A stretch of 64,000 nucleotides of DNA from positions 372,001 through 436,000 of the forward strand of contig NZ_WBXN01000004.1 in assembly GCF_008973465.1 (NCBI RefSeq), read 5' to 3'. Within the stretch, counting starts at the first letter, position 1, and the number at the start of each line of letters is the position of its first letter. The notes under the pieces were generated by a model, which searched no databases, was not told the origin of the DNA, and was given only the letters and a program-made list of their open reading frames with translations. Position numbers and translations under genes: made by a program. Origin of the DNA: Streptomyces sp. SS1-1 (GTDB taxonomy: Bacteria > Actinomycetota > Actinomycetes > Streptomycetales > Streptomycetaceae). Of the stretch, positions 34,639 to 45,095 are shown piece after piece.

Positions 34639-35205
34639 TCAGGGCAGTGGGGTGCGGTGCAGGGAGATCAGCAGGCGCCAGACGCGGTGGGCGGTCTCGT
34701 CCGGGCCGCCGGGGACGAGGCCGTGCAGCCAGTCGGCGAGGACCCCGGTGAAGGCCGAGGCGACGGCGGAGGCGACGAGGTCCGGCTCGGGCGCGCCGGC
34801 GAGGGCGCGTTCGGCACGGCTGCGGGCGCGCAGGTCCTGGTGGAGCCGCCGGCCCAGGGGTCCTCCGCCGCCGGGGCTGAGCAGTTCCCGGTGGAGCCCG
34901 GCGTGGGTGGTGAGTCCGGCGAAGAAGCCGAGGAGTGCGGGCGGTGGTGAGGCGGGGTCGGGGGTGCCGCGCCAGGCGTGCAGGGCGTCCACCGCGTCGC
35001 CCACCACGTCCGCGCACGCGTCCACCGCGAGTGCCTCGAGGTCGGAGTAGTGGACGTAGAAGGTGGCCCGGCCGACCCCGGCCCGCCGTACGAGGGCGGC
35101 CACACTGACCTCGGCCAGCGGCTGTTCGGCGCAGGCGTCCAGGAGGGCGCGGCGGAGCCTGGCGCGGGTGCGGACGGCGCGGGCGTCGCCTTCGGGGCCG
35201 GTCAC
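34639..35205 (-). CDS. TetR-family transcriptional regulator
   Basis: The 188-residue protein has an N-terminal TetR HTH (LRRALLDACAEQPLAEVSVAALVRRAG split at VSV, then GRATFYVHYSDLEAL). It overlaps the stop of the DUF1304 gene by 4 nt and is second in that operon. Two tandem TGGACA-N2-TGTCCA palindromes upstream of DUF1304 are its likely operators, so it should repress its own operon. Confidence 0.88.
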   Translation of the reverse strand: MTGPEGDARAVRTRARLRRALLDACAEQPLAEVSVAALVRRAGVGRATFYVHYSDLEALAVDACADVVGDAVDALHAWRGTPDPASPPPALLGFFAGLTTHAGLHRELLSPGGGGPLGRRLHQDLRARSRAERALAGAPEPDLVASAVASAFTGVLADWLHGLVPGGPDETAHRVWRLLISLHRTPLP

Positions 35206-35564
35206 CGGGCGAGGAGGACCGCGGTGAGCGCGAGGGCGCCGGGCAGTGCCTGGGCGAGCAGGATGCGGCGGTTGGCGGTGGCGCCTCCGTACACGCCGGC
35301 GACGACGACGCAGACGAGGAAGAACACCCGGGCCTGGAACCCGGTCGGGTCGTCGGCGATGAGGCCCCAGACCAGGCCGGCGGCCAGGAACCCGTTGTAG
35401 AGGCCCTGGTTGGCGGCCAGGGGCGCGCTGGCGCGGGCGAGTTCGGCGTCGAAGCCGGACAGCTCGCGGCCGGGCCGCTTCTCCCAGAGGAACATCTCCA
35501 GCACCAGGATGTAGGCGTGCAGTGCCGCCACCAGCGCGACCAGAACGCTCGCCGTCGTCTCCAT
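35202..35564 (-). CDS. DUF1304 family membrane protein
   Basis: The 120-residue protein has four membrane helices and the DUF1304 pattern: ALHAYILVLEMFLWEKRPG at the start, NQGLYNGFLAAGLVWGL, and a final AQALPGALALTAVLL. The function is unknown; pairing with a TetR repressor is common for this family and hints at stress or envelope protection. I chose the ATG at 35564 because family members begin directly before the first helix. Confidence 0.87.
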   Translation of the reverse strand: METTASVLVALVAALHAYILVLEMFLWEKRPGRELSGFDAELARASAPLAANQGLYNGFLAAGLVWGLIADDPTGFQARVFFLVCVVVAGVYGGATANRRILLAQALPGALALTAVLLAR

Positions 35565-35592
35565 CGATGACCCCACCCCTCGCGGAACTTTC

Positions 35593-35628
35593 CTGGACAG
35601 ATGTCCAGCATACATGGACACCTGTCCA
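35593..35628. promoter_or_regulatory. Tandem TetR-type operators
   Basis: CTGGACA-GA-TGTCCAG (35593-35608) and TGGACA-CC-TGTCCA (35615-35628) are perfect palindromes whose centres are 21 bp apart, so both face the same side of the helix. They lie 29 nt upstream of the DUF1304 start. Confidence 0.82.
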
Positions 35629-35658
35629 GGATCGGACGGGTGGTCGGCTACCGGGTGA

Positions 35659-38013
35659 TCACGGTGCCCAGGGCGCCTCCACCGCCCAGGTCGTGTCCTG
35701 GGTGAAGAGGGCCGGGTTGTCCCAGGTGTGGGTGCCGCCCGGCGTGGCCAGCCAGAGTTCCGCGTTGTAGTGACGCAGATACTGCTCCGGGAAGTTGTAG
35801 GCGGACAGCCGTACGCCGCCGTCGGCGCCCCGGACCGGGCAGAAGGTGGCGTCGGCCCGGTACAGGTCGCCGCTGCCGGCCTCCTTGTAGACGCGGTACT
35901 CCCGGTGCCGCAGGTACTGGCCGGGGTAGTTGCGCGACTCGAAGCTGTAGCAGGTGCTGTTGGCGAGTCCGGGGACGATCCGCCAGGTGGCGTCGTTCTT
36001 CAGCAGGGCGGTGCTGCCGGCGTTCACCACCTCGGTGAAGACGGCGCCGTCCTTGTGGCGCATGTACCGGTCGGTGTAGCCGGGCGTGGTGACCCGCAGG
36101 GACCGGTACTGGTCGACGGGCAGGGTGAGCGGGGCCGTCGACCCGCGCGAGGCGTCGATCAGGGCACGGTTGGCGGCCCGTACCCGCGCCTCGTCGACCT
36201 TGACCACCTGACGGTCGTAGGTGAGCAGGCCGTTGACCTCGTTCTCGACGTCCGTGATCTCGGTGTAGACCGACGCGGACAGGCCGCGGGGCATCCGGAC
36301 CTCGCGGATCGCGTCGATCAGCCCCACGAACCGGTTGTTCAGATGGGCGAGGTCGGGCTGGTCCTCGTAGCTGAACCCGCCGCCCGGGTACCACTCGTGG
36401 CCGGCGACCCTGAAGCCCAGGCCGCCGAACTCGCCGAGGACGGCGGCGCGGGTGGCGCTGGGCACGGTGGTGCCGGGGCCGACGTACACGTGGTGGTCGA
36501 CGACGTCACCGTTGCCACCGTCGACGGCACCGCAGCAGTTGACGGGCCGCTCATGTTGTCGACGAGGCGGGAGGGGTCGTACGCCTTGACCTTGTCTGCG
36601 AGCCGGGCCTGGTCGTACTGGCCCCAGCCCTCGTTCTGGTTGACCCACAGGACGAGCGACGGGGAGCTGCGGTGCTGGTCGATGATCCGGTCGTACTCGG
36701 CCTCCCACTGGGTGCGGGCGGCGGCGTCGGGGGTGCGCTCCATGGACGGCATGTCCTGCCAGACCAGCAGCCCCAGGCGGTCGGCCCAGTAGAACCAGCG
36801 CTGCGGTTCGACCTTGATGTGCTTGCGGACCATGTTGAAGCCGAGGTCCTTGTGTTTCTGCAGATCGTGGCGCAGGGCCGCGTCGGTGGGCGCGGTGTAG
36901 ATGCCGTCGGGCCAGTAGCCCTGGTCGAGCGGGCCGGTCTGGAAGACGAACTTCCCGTTCAGCACCGGGCGTTGGTGTCCGCCGACGCTCGCGAGGGCGA
37001 TGGTGCGCATACCGGTTTAGCTGCCGACCGAGTCGACGGTGGTGCCAGCCGGACAGCAGGTCGGCCCTGACGTCGTAGAGGAAGGGGTCCTCCGGGGTCC
37101 ACAGGTGCGGGTTTCGGGACCGGCACGGTGAACTCGTGCCGACCGGGCCGGTGGCGGTGCCGACGGTGGTGCCGCCGGTGGAGACGGTGACGCGGGCCTG
37201 GTGGCCGTTCGTCCCGGTGCCGCGGACGGTGACCTTGAGGCGGTTGTTCGCCGGGTCCGGCACCAGGTCGAGGCGGCTGACGTACGCGGGGGCCGTGGGT
37301 TCCAGCCACACGGTCTGCCAGATCCCGGACGCCGCGGTGTAGAGGATGCCGCCGCCGGGGTGCGGGGCGACGTCACGGATGCGCTGCTTGCCGATGGCCT
37401 GGGTGCCTGTCTCGGTGGGGTCCAGACGGAGACGACGAGGGTTTTGGTGCCGGTCGTGAGCAGGTCGGTGATGTCGTGGGAGAAGGCGTCGTAGCCGCCG
37501 CTGTGGACGGCGCCGTCCTGCCGGCCGTTGACCCAGACGGTCTACGCCAGTCGCTGGCGCCGAAGTTGAGCTGGACGCGGCGCCGTTCAGTTCGACGGGA
37601 CGGTGAACGTGCGCTTGTACCAGAGCTTGTCGTTCTGGTGATCCTGCGGTGGATGCCGGAGACGCGGACTCGGCGGCGAAGGGGACCCGGATCTGCTCGG
37701 GGAACGTGGCGGCTGTCCGGCGTTTCGCCGAGGTGACGGCGAAGTCCCAGATGCCGTTGAGGTTGGCCCGTCGGGGCGGGTCAGCTGCGGGCGGGGTAAT
37801 TCCGGCAGCGGTTGTCGACGGGACCTGTCGGTCCACCGGGGTGTCATGGGGTGACGGTTTCGGGGTCCACGCCTCAGGTGCGGCGGCCGCGGATCCGGTG
37901 GCCGTCACCACCGTGCCGGCGGCCAGGGCGAACACCGCGAGCGCGGTGGTCGCCCACCGCGCTCGCCGTCTCGGCCAGCCGAACCTCCGCCGGCCTGCGG
38001 GTACTCGACGCAT
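35659..38013 (-). pseudogene. Frameshifted GH2 hydrolase with C-terminal AbfB-like domain
   Basis: A signal peptide at a good start (AAGGAGG, 5 nt), GH2 jelly roll (LNFGASDW, GGGILYTAASGIWQTVW), barrel (NGKFVFQTGPLDQGYWPDG, NQNEGWGQYD, LGEFGGLG) and an AbfB/CBM42-like domain (FESRNYPGQYLRH, YNFPEQYLRH) are all recognisable but in different frames. At least eight one-base shifts lie between about 36.54 and 37.67 kb, mostly in short G or C runs, plus an in-frame TAA at 37017-37019. The 5' and 3' ends are clean. It lies last in the ABC transporter operon. It may be a true pseudogene or an error-rich stretch. Confidence 0.82.
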
Positions 38014-38057
38014 CGTGCCTCCTTGCTTCGTGGGGTTGCGGAGACGTGCGCGTGCCA

Positions 38058-38074
38058 GGGGGTGTTCGACCCCC
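38058..38074 (-). terminator. Short hairpin between permease and GH2 genes
   Basis: GGGGGT pairs with ACCCCC around a 5-nt GTTCG loop in the 92-nt gap. It is probably an intercistronic stem-loop that reduces read-through or protects the upstream message rather than a full stop. Confidence 0.5.
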
Positions 38075-38105
38075 CGAACCCGAGCCCTGCGGAGGCCCGG
38101 ATCCG

Positions 38106-39140
38106 TCACATGAGTTGCCGCCGACGGCCCAGCCAGGTCTGGGCGATGACGACGACGGCCAGGAAGGCGCCGCTGACCACCTGCTGGTAGGAGGAGTCGA
38201 GGGAGCCGATCTGGTTGATGACGTTCTGGATGACCTTCAGCAGCAGGACACCGACCAGGGAGCCGCTGACGTAGCCGAGGCCGCCGGTCAGGAGCGTGCC
38301 GCCGATGACCACGGCGGAGATGGCCTCCAGTTCCATGCCGTTGCCGAGGATGGTGACGCCGGACGCGAGCCAGGCGGCGTTGAGCGCGCCCGCGAGGCCC
38401 GCGAGCAGCCCGGACAGCGTGTAGACGAGGATCTTCGTCCGGGCCACCGGGGCGCCCATCAGGGCCGCCGCGTCCTCGTTGCCGCCGACCGCGTACACGT
38501 GCTGGCCGAACCGGGTGCGGCGCAGCACGACGGCGCCGGCGACGAACAGGGCGAGGGTGATCCAGACCGGGTTGCCGAGGCCGAGGGTGGTGCCCTGCCC
38601 GAGTTCGGCGAGGACGGAGCCCTTGCCGATGAGGAAGGTGTCCGCGCCCTCGTCGGTGATGGCCAGCAGCAGACCGCGCGCGCCGAGCATGGCCGCGAGG
38701 GTCACGATGAACGGGGCGAGCCGGGACTTCGCGACCAGCAGGCCGTTGACGACACCGATCAGCCCGCACACCAGCAGGGGCAGCAGCAGCGCCACGAGGG
38801 TGCCGTGGCGTGATCCCCAGGCGGCGAGGACGCCGCCGAGGGCGAACAGCGAGCCCACGGACAGGTCGATGCCGCCGGTGATGATGACGAAGGTCATGCC
38901 GAGCGCGACGATCGCCAGGAAGGCCGAACTGGTCGCCATGTTGCTGACGTTGTCGCCGGTGGCGAAGGAGTCGAAGGAGAACGACGCCACCAGGGAGACG
39001 ATCACCAGGACGGCGAGTGCGCCGTGCTGCTGGATCAGGGCGCTCAGCCGTTCGGAGCGGGCGGAGCCGGCCGGCTCGCTCTCCCCCGCCGGTTCGTTGC
39101 TCGCGGTGGTCACGGGTACGTCCGCTTTCGTGACGGTCAT
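38106..39140 (-). CDS. Sugar ABC transporter permease (YjfF/RbsC family)
   Basis: The 344-residue protein has about 9-10 membrane helices and the ribose-type permease signature: GMTFVIITGGIDLSVGSLFALGG, RTRFGQHVYAVGGNEDAA, and AISAVVIGGTLLTGG. It overlaps the upstream permease gene by 4 nt. With two permeases, one double ATPase and a YtfQ-like binding protein, the set matches the YtfQ-YtfR-YtfT-YjfF furanose importer. Confidence 0.9.
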   Translation of the reverse strand: MTVTKADVPVTTASNEPAGESEPAGSARSERLSALIQQHGALAVLVIVSLVASFSFDSFATGDNVSNMATSSAFLAIVALGMTFVIITGGIDLSVGSLFALGGVLAAWGSRHGTLVALLLPLLVCGLIGVVNGLLVAKSRLAPFIVTLAAMLGARGLLLAITDEGADTFLIGKGSVLAELGQGTTLGLGNPVWITLALFVAGAVVLRRTRFGQHVYAVGGNEDAAALMGAPVARTKILVYTLSGLLAGLAGALNAAWLASGVTILGNGMELEAISAVVIGGTLLTGGLGYVSGSLVGVLLLKVIQNVINQIGSLDSSYQQVVSGAFLAVVVIAQTWLGRRRQLM

Positions 39141-40091
39141 CGCTTCCCCCGTCCCCGTGCCGCGTACACCGCGGCGACGATCACTATGGCCTGGGCGATC
39201 TGGGTCCAGGAGGGCGGCAGATCGTGCTTGATGAGGGTGGCGGTGAGGAGCTGGATGAGGACGGCTCCGGCCACGGTGCCGGCGATGTTGACCCGGCCGC
39301 CGGTCAGCGGGGTGCCGCCGACGACGACGGCGGTGATGGCCGACAGTTCCATGAGGTTGCCGAGCGACGTCGGGTCGCTGGCCTGGAGGCGGGCGGTGGC
39401 GAGCACCCCGGCCACGGCGGCCAGCAGCGCCGACGCGATGTACACGAGGATCAGCACGCGGCGCACCGGCAGTCCGGCGAGCTGCGCGGCGGGCCGGCTG
39501 TCGCCGATGGCGAGGAGCTGACGGCCGAAGGTGGTGCGGCGCACCACGAAGGCGACCAGCAGGGCCAGGACGGCGGCGATCAGGATGAGGTAGGGGACGC
39601 CGGCGATGTCACCCGAACCGAGGGAGGCCAGCGACGGGTTGCGCAGGTCCTTCAGCTGGGGCAGCAGCACGAGGGCGATGCCTCGGCCGCCGACCATGAG
39701 GGCCAGGGTGGCGACGATCGGCTGGACGCCGACGAGGGCGACGAGCGCTCCGTTGGCCAGGCCGACCGCAGCGGCGAACAGCGCGACCACGAGCAGCGCG
39801 GGCAGCAGCCCGTAGCCGAGGTAGAGCGCGGTGACGGACGCGGCCAGCGCCATGACGGCGCCGACGGACAGGTCGACGCCCTCCGTGCCGATGACCAGGG
39901 CCATGCCGAGGGCGACGATGATGACGGGGGCGACCTGGACGGCCTGGGTGCGGAAGTTCTCCGCCGAGAGGAAGTGCGGGGTGATGACGGTGTTCACCAC
40001 GAGCAGGGCGGCGACGCCGGCGTAGACGCCGTAGGTCTGCAGCCACTGCAGCACCCGGGTGCGGTCCAGCGGGGCGGTGCGCAGGGTGGCC

Positions 40092-40099
<8 letters not shown>
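39137..40099 (-). CDS. Sugar ABC transporter permease (YtfT/RbsC family)
   Basis: The 320-residue protein is the second permease: GMALVIGTEGVDLSVGAVMALAA, RTTFGRQLLAIGDSRPAA and AITAVVVGGTPLTGG are the family motifs. It overlaps both neighbours (8 nt with the ATPase, 4 nt with the other permease), so translation is coupled and equal amounts of the two permeases are likely, consistent with a heterodimeric channel. Confidence 0.9.
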
Positions 40100-41651
<1,552 letters not shown>

Positions 41652-41699
41652 CTGTGCCTCCAGGTAGTGAAGGGCGGATCGTGGTGAGGGGGAGGCGAG

Positions 41700-41723
41700 G
41701 GGGGCACGGTGGCCCGTGCCCCC
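41700..41723 (-). terminator. Intercistronic stem-loop after binding-protein gene
   Basis: A perfect 10-bp stem (GGGGGCACGG and complement) with a 4-nt loop lies between the binding-protein stop and the ATPase start. Such stem-loops usually protect the 5' message and lower read-through, so that binding protein is made in excess of the membrane complex. Confidence 0.72.
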
Positions 41724-41730
41724 GGATGGA

Positions 41731-42825
41731 TCAGTACGCCTTGGCGATGTCCGTCTTGGCGTTGTCCGCGGTGTAGGCGCTGTCCTGGATGATGATGTCC
41801 TGGGGGACGTCCTTGCCCTGGGTGAAGGTGTCCAGGGTCTGGAAGGCCAGCGGGCCGAAGCGGGGGTTGGACTCGATGACGCCGCTGATCCAGCCGTCCA
41901 CGATGCCCTGGACGGCGTTGCGGGTGCCGTCGACGGTCACGATCTTGACGTCGCCGGCCTTCTTGCCGGCGCCCTTGAGCGCGGCGACCGCGCCGAGGCC
42001 CATCTCGTCGTTCTCGGCGTAGATGCCCTTGATGCCGGGCTTGGACTGGATGAGCTGCTCGGTGACCTGCTGGCCCTTCTCTCGGGCGAAGTCACCGGTC
42101 TGCTCGAACACCACCTTCAGGCCGGGGGCCTTGGCGGCGATCTGGTCCTTGAAGCCCTTGGTGCGCTCAGTGGTGACGTTGTTCCCGGCGGAGCCGAGGA
42201 GGATGGCGACCTCGCCCTTGCCGCCGGTCGCCTCGATCATCTGGTCGGCGGCGCGCTTGCCCTGCTCGACGAAGTCGGAGGCGATGAAGGAGACGTAGTC
42301 CTTGCAGGCGGTGGCGTTGATCTTGCGGTCGATCGTGACGATCGGGACCTTCTTGGCGGCGGCGGCCTGGAGCACCGGGTCCCAGCCGTCGGAGTTGAGC
42401 GGGGCGATGACGAGCAGGTCGGCGCCCTTGGCGAGCAGATCCTGGACGTCGCTGATCTGCTTGGAGAACTGCGACTGGGCGTTGGCCGTCAGCAGCTTGA
42501 CGCCCCGCTTCTTCGCCTCGTCCTTGATGGACTGGGTCTCGGCGATGCGGAACGGGTTGGCCTCCTTCTCCGACTGGGAGAAGCCGATGGTCGCGTTCTT
42601 CAGGTCGATCTTCTTCGCGCCGTAGGCGTCGATGGCGCAGGACTTGCTGCCCGGCTTCGGCGTGACGACCTTCTGTTCGGCGCCCGCGGCGGCCGGGGAC
42701 TTCGTGTCCTTCGACGCGTCGTCCTCCGACTTCGCGCAGGCGCCGGCGGTCAAGACCACCGCGGCGGCCAGGGCCACGACCCCGGGGCGGGCGAAGAGGC
42801 GAGGACGGTGAGTGGTGCGCTGCAT
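41731..42825 (-). CDS. Sugar ABC transporter substrate-binding lipoprotein (YtfQ-like)
   Basis: The 364-residue precursor has a lipoprotein signal (VVLTAGAC, Cys the likely lipid anchor) and a ribose-binding-type fold. ATIGFSQSEKEANPFRIAET, PIVTIDRKI, QTGDFAREKGQQV and GIYAENDEMGLGA match YtfQ, the galactofuranose-binding protein, better than RbsB. Substrate assignment to a furanose (galactofuranose or arabinofuranose) is inference supported by the two-permease operon and the AbfB-like domain of the adjacent hydrolase. Confidence 0.9.
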   Translation of the reverse strand: MQRTTHRPRLFARPGVVALAAAVVLTAGACAKSEDDASKDTKSPAAAGAEQKVVTPKPGSKSCAIDAYGAKKIDLKNATIGFSQSEKEANPFRIAETQSIKDEAKKRGVKLLTANAQSQFSKQISDVQDLLAKGADLLVIAPLNSDGWDPVLQAAAAKKVPIVTIDRKINATACKDYVSFIASDFVEQGKRAADQMIEATGGKGEVAILLGSAGNNVTTERTKGFKDQIAAKAPGLKVVFEQTGDFAREKGQQVTEQLIQSKPGIKGIYAENDEMGLGAVAALKGAGKKAGDVKIVTVDGTRNAVQGIVDGWISGVIESNPRFGPLAFQTLDTFTQGKDVPQDIIIQDSAYTADNAKTDIAKAY

Positions 42826-42905
42826 GGTGACCCCGATCCGGGCGACGCTGAAAGGGAACTGGGGAGTCGACGCAGGTGAGGAAACGGTGCCTCTCCCCCG
42901 GCGGG

Positions 42906-42913
42906 CAACGTTG
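42906..42913. promoter_or_regulatory. CAACGTTG operator upstream of ABC transporter operon
   Basis: CAACGTTG lies 81 nt before the binding-protein start, within a longer symmetry CGG-N-CAACGTTG-N-CCG. A related CATCGTTGG follows at 42939, flanked by TTACA and TGTAA. They are the probable binding sites of the LacI regulator encoded just upstream. Confidence 0.62.
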
Positions 42914-43102
42914 TCCGGCCCGCCGCAAGAGGTTTTTACATCGTTGGAAGGACGCTGTAAACCCCTTGTGCACAGAGCTGTGCGCCCGACACGGGAAAGC
43001 GCGGGGCGCGTCACGGCACGACGACGGGCCGACGCGCGCGTGGAACGGCAGACACCGCCACGACGCGTCGGCCGAGCAGGGGGACACGGGCGCGCCCGCC
43101 CG

Positions 43103-44134
43103 TCAGCTCTCGGTGGCGCCCTCCCGGGCCGCGCGTCCGAGCGTGCTCTCCCGGGCGACCAGGCGGTAGTCCGCCCAGACGCGCCGGGGTTCGGGCGCCT
43201 CACCGCCCAGGCGCGCCAGGACCGACTCGACGGCAAGCCGCCCGATGGCCTCCTTGTCCGGCGACACGGAGGTCAGCGTGACCGCGCCGAAGCGCCCCTC
43301 GACGACGTCGTCGAAGCCGACGACCGCCGTGTCCTCGGGCACGCGCAGCCCGCGCTCGTACAGCACGCGCATGGCGCCGATCGCCATCAGGTCGTTGTAG
43401 GCGAAGATCGCGTCGGGCCGGCGGCCCGCGTCGAGGATGCGGGTCATCGCCGCCGCGCCGTCCGCGTGGCCCCAGCCCTCGGTGGCGGCCACCAGCCCGT
43501 CGTCGGCGGGGAGTCCGGCGGCGGTCAGCTCCTCGCGCCAGCCGCGCACCCGCAGCTGGGCGGTCTCGCTGCGGCCCCGCCGGGCCCCGATGAAGGCGAT
43601 CTCCCGGCGTCCGAGGTCGAGGAGGTGCCGGACGGCGGCACGTGCGGCGGCCACGTTGTCGATGGCGATGTGGTCGTACGGCAGCTCGTAGTCGCGTTCG
43701 CCGAGGAGGACCAGCGGGACGTTCTCCGCGCGGTCGCGCAGGTCCTCCTGCTCCAGCTCGATGGGGCTGAGGATGAGGCCGTCGATGACACGGGCCCGGA
43801 AGCCCTGGCTGACCAGCACCTCCTGTTCGCGGTGTCCGCCGGTGTGGTCGAGGAGCACGATGTAGTCGTGGGCGGCGGCCGCGTCGATGACGGCGGCGGC
43901 CAGTTCGGCGAAGTAGGGGTTGCCGAGTTCGGGCAGGGCGAGGGCGATGATGCCCGTGCGCCCCTTGCGCAGATGACGGGCGGCCAGATTGGGCCGGTAG
44001 CCCAGCGCGTCGATGGACCGCTGCACGCGTTCGCGCATGGCGGGGGTGACGTGCTGGTAGTTGTTCACCACGTTGGAGACGGTCTTGATGGACACTCCTG
44101 CGTGGGCGGCGACGTCCTTGAGGCTGACCCGCAC
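43103..44134 (-). CDS. LacI-family transcriptional regulator of the sugar ABC operon
   Basis: The 343-residue protein begins at a GTG 7 nt after AAAGGA. Its N-terminal HTH and hinge (VSLKDVAAHAGVSIKTVSNVVN, ALGYRPNLAARHLR) and sugar-binding C-terminal domain (ALALPELGNPYFAELAAAV, DGLILSPIELEQ) are complete. It precedes the transporter operon on the same strand with 277 nt between. A CAACGTTA-type site and a tandem repeat upstream suggest autoregulation. Confidence 0.92.
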   Translation of the reverse strand: MRVSLKDVAAHAGVSIKTVSNVVNNYQHVTPAMRERVQRSIDALGYRPNLAARHLRKGRTGIIALALPELGNPYFAELAAAVIDAAAAHDYIVLLDHTGGHREQEVLVSQGFRARVIDGLILSPIELEQEDLRDRAENVPLVLLGERDYELPYDHIAIDNVAAARAAVRHLLDLGRREIAFIGARRGRSETAQLRVRGWREELTAAGLPADDGLVAATEGWGHADGAAAMTRILDAGRRPDAIFAYNDLMAIGAMRVLYERGLRVPEDTAVVGFDDVVEGRFGAVTLTSVSPDKEAIGRLAVESVLARLGGEAPEPRRVWADYRLVARESTLGRAAREGATES

Positions 44135-44226
44135 GGCATTCCTTTCAGAGCGGCCCGACTCGGGTGGTCGGTGCGGGTACGGTGTCGTCACCGTGCGCCT
44201 GGCGCCGAGTCCCTGCTGGATGTTTA

Positions 44227-44254
44227 CAACGTTATACAGGCACGTTATACAGGC
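44227..44254. promoter_or_regulatory. LacI-type site fused to a 13-bp tandem repeat
   Basis: ACGTTATACAGGC occurs twice back to back (44229-44241, 44242-44254). The first copy is part of TACAACGTTATA, a near-palindrome with the AACGTT core. It lies about 95 nt upstream of the lacI start. Confidence 0.6.
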
Positions 44255-44346
44255 GACGTCCGCGCACTGACAAGGAGTTGTACGGGCCGACGGCGCGATG
44301 ATGCCACGCCCGGCACACGCGGGACCGAGGGGGCGCGTCCGGGGCG

Positions 44347-44360
44347 GGCAAGCGCTTGCC
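44347..44360. promoter_or_regulatory. Perfect 14-bp palindrome GGCAAGCGCTTGCC
   Basis: A perfect palindrome with the central CG typical of LacI-family operators lies 213 nt upstream of lacI. Its core differs from the AACGTT sites, so it may bind another LacI-type protein. Confidence 0.55.
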
Positions 44361-44403
44361 GTCACACGGGGTCACATACGGGCGCGCGCACGTCTGGGAC
44401 GGT

Positions 44404-44571
44404 TCAGCGGGTGGGCCGGCGGCCGCTGCGCCGGATGCGCAGGCCGACGTAGAGGAAGGCGACGACCGCCAGGAGCACGCCGATGAGCAGCAGATAGAAC
44501 AGGCCCTTGGCGAGGACCCCGATGAAGCCCAGCACGACGGCCACGAGGAGCAGGAACAGGAACAGTGCCAT
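44404..44571 (-). CDS. Small hydrophobic membrane protein, 55 aa
   Basis: The short product (MALFLFLLLVAVVLGFIGV, then a second helix LLLIGVLLAVVAFLYVG and a basic tail RIRRSGRRPTR) has two membrane helices and an excellent ribosome site (GGGGAGG, 5 nt). Such small proteins are widespread in Streptomyces, often beside stress genes. It follows the PRC-barrel gene by 24 nt in the same direction and is probably co-transcribed. The function is unknown. Confidence 0.78.
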   Translation of the reverse strand: MALFLFLLLVAVVLGFIGVLAKGLFYLLLIGVLLAVVAFLYVGLRIRRSGRRPTR

Positions 44572-44595
44572 GGCGGCCTCCCCTGGATCGTGCCG

Positions 44596-44952
44596 TCAGC
44601 GGCGGGCCAGCCGCCGTTCGCCGGCGGCCCCGGGCTGGTAGCTCAGCTCGTAGTGGGCGAAGACGGCCTTCTCGTCCTCGGCGGGCAGGACGCCGTCCAT
44701 GTCGATCGACGGGGCGTCCTTGACCAGGTTCTTCGGGTACGCGACCTTCAGGTACCCCGGACCGACCGTCGCCCCCACCAGGGGGACGAACACCAGGCGG
44801 TGCCGGGTCGGCATGCCGACCGTGACGGTGGCGAAATGGGGGGCGTCGGTCGCCGTGTCCACGTAGACCGACTCCAGCTTGCCGATCCTGCGCGCCTCCT
44901 CGTCGACCACGTCGTGGCCGCGCCACTCCCGGATGTCACCGGCCTCGAACAT
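44596..44952 (-). CDS. PRC-barrel domain protein
   Basis: The 118-residue protein has the PRC-barrel pattern of RNA- or membrane-associated beta-barrels: GDIREWRGHDVVDEEARRIGKLESVYVD is split over the first strands, and VFVPLVGATVGPGYLKVAYP closes the barrel. The C-terminal tail ends in a basic segment. It forms an operon with the small membrane protein gene. The specific role is unknown. Confidence 0.85.
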   Translation of the reverse strand: MFEAGDIREWRGHDVVDEEARRIGKLESVYVDTATDAPHFATVTVGMPTRHRLVFVPLVGATVGPGYLKVAYPKNLVKDAPSIDMDGVLPAEDEKAVFAHYELSYQPGAAGERRLARR

Positions 44953-45044
44953 CGGGATCCTCCGCTCGTCGTTCCTTCGGTTCGCGTACCCCGTCCGGGG
45001 CTCTCTTCACGGTGCCACCGGGAGGACGACGGGGCACCTTCGCC

Positions 45045-45081
45045 GCCGGGCGGCCGGGGACCGCTCCCCCGGCCGCCCGGC
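45045..45081 (-). terminator. Hairpin terminator of the GH78 gene
   Basis: A perfect 15-bp stem (GCCGGGCGGCCGGGG and complement) with a 7-nt loop lies 15 nt beyond the TGA at 45096-45098. Its place shows that this TGA, reached only after correcting a one-base frameshift, is the natural end of the GH78 gene. Confidence 0.85.
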
Positions 45082-45095
45082 CTTCCCTCTCGCGG

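Noticed and set aside
38014..38769. Upstream continuation of the GH2 pseudogene frame across the permease gene
   Set aside because: The signal peptide with a strong ribosome site at 38013 marks the real start; the upstream part is the shadow of the permease frame.
44936..45095. The long C-terminal extension of the GH78 frame
   Set aside because: It contains the 15-bp terminator and overlaps the PRC-barrel gene; it arises from a one-base frameshift.
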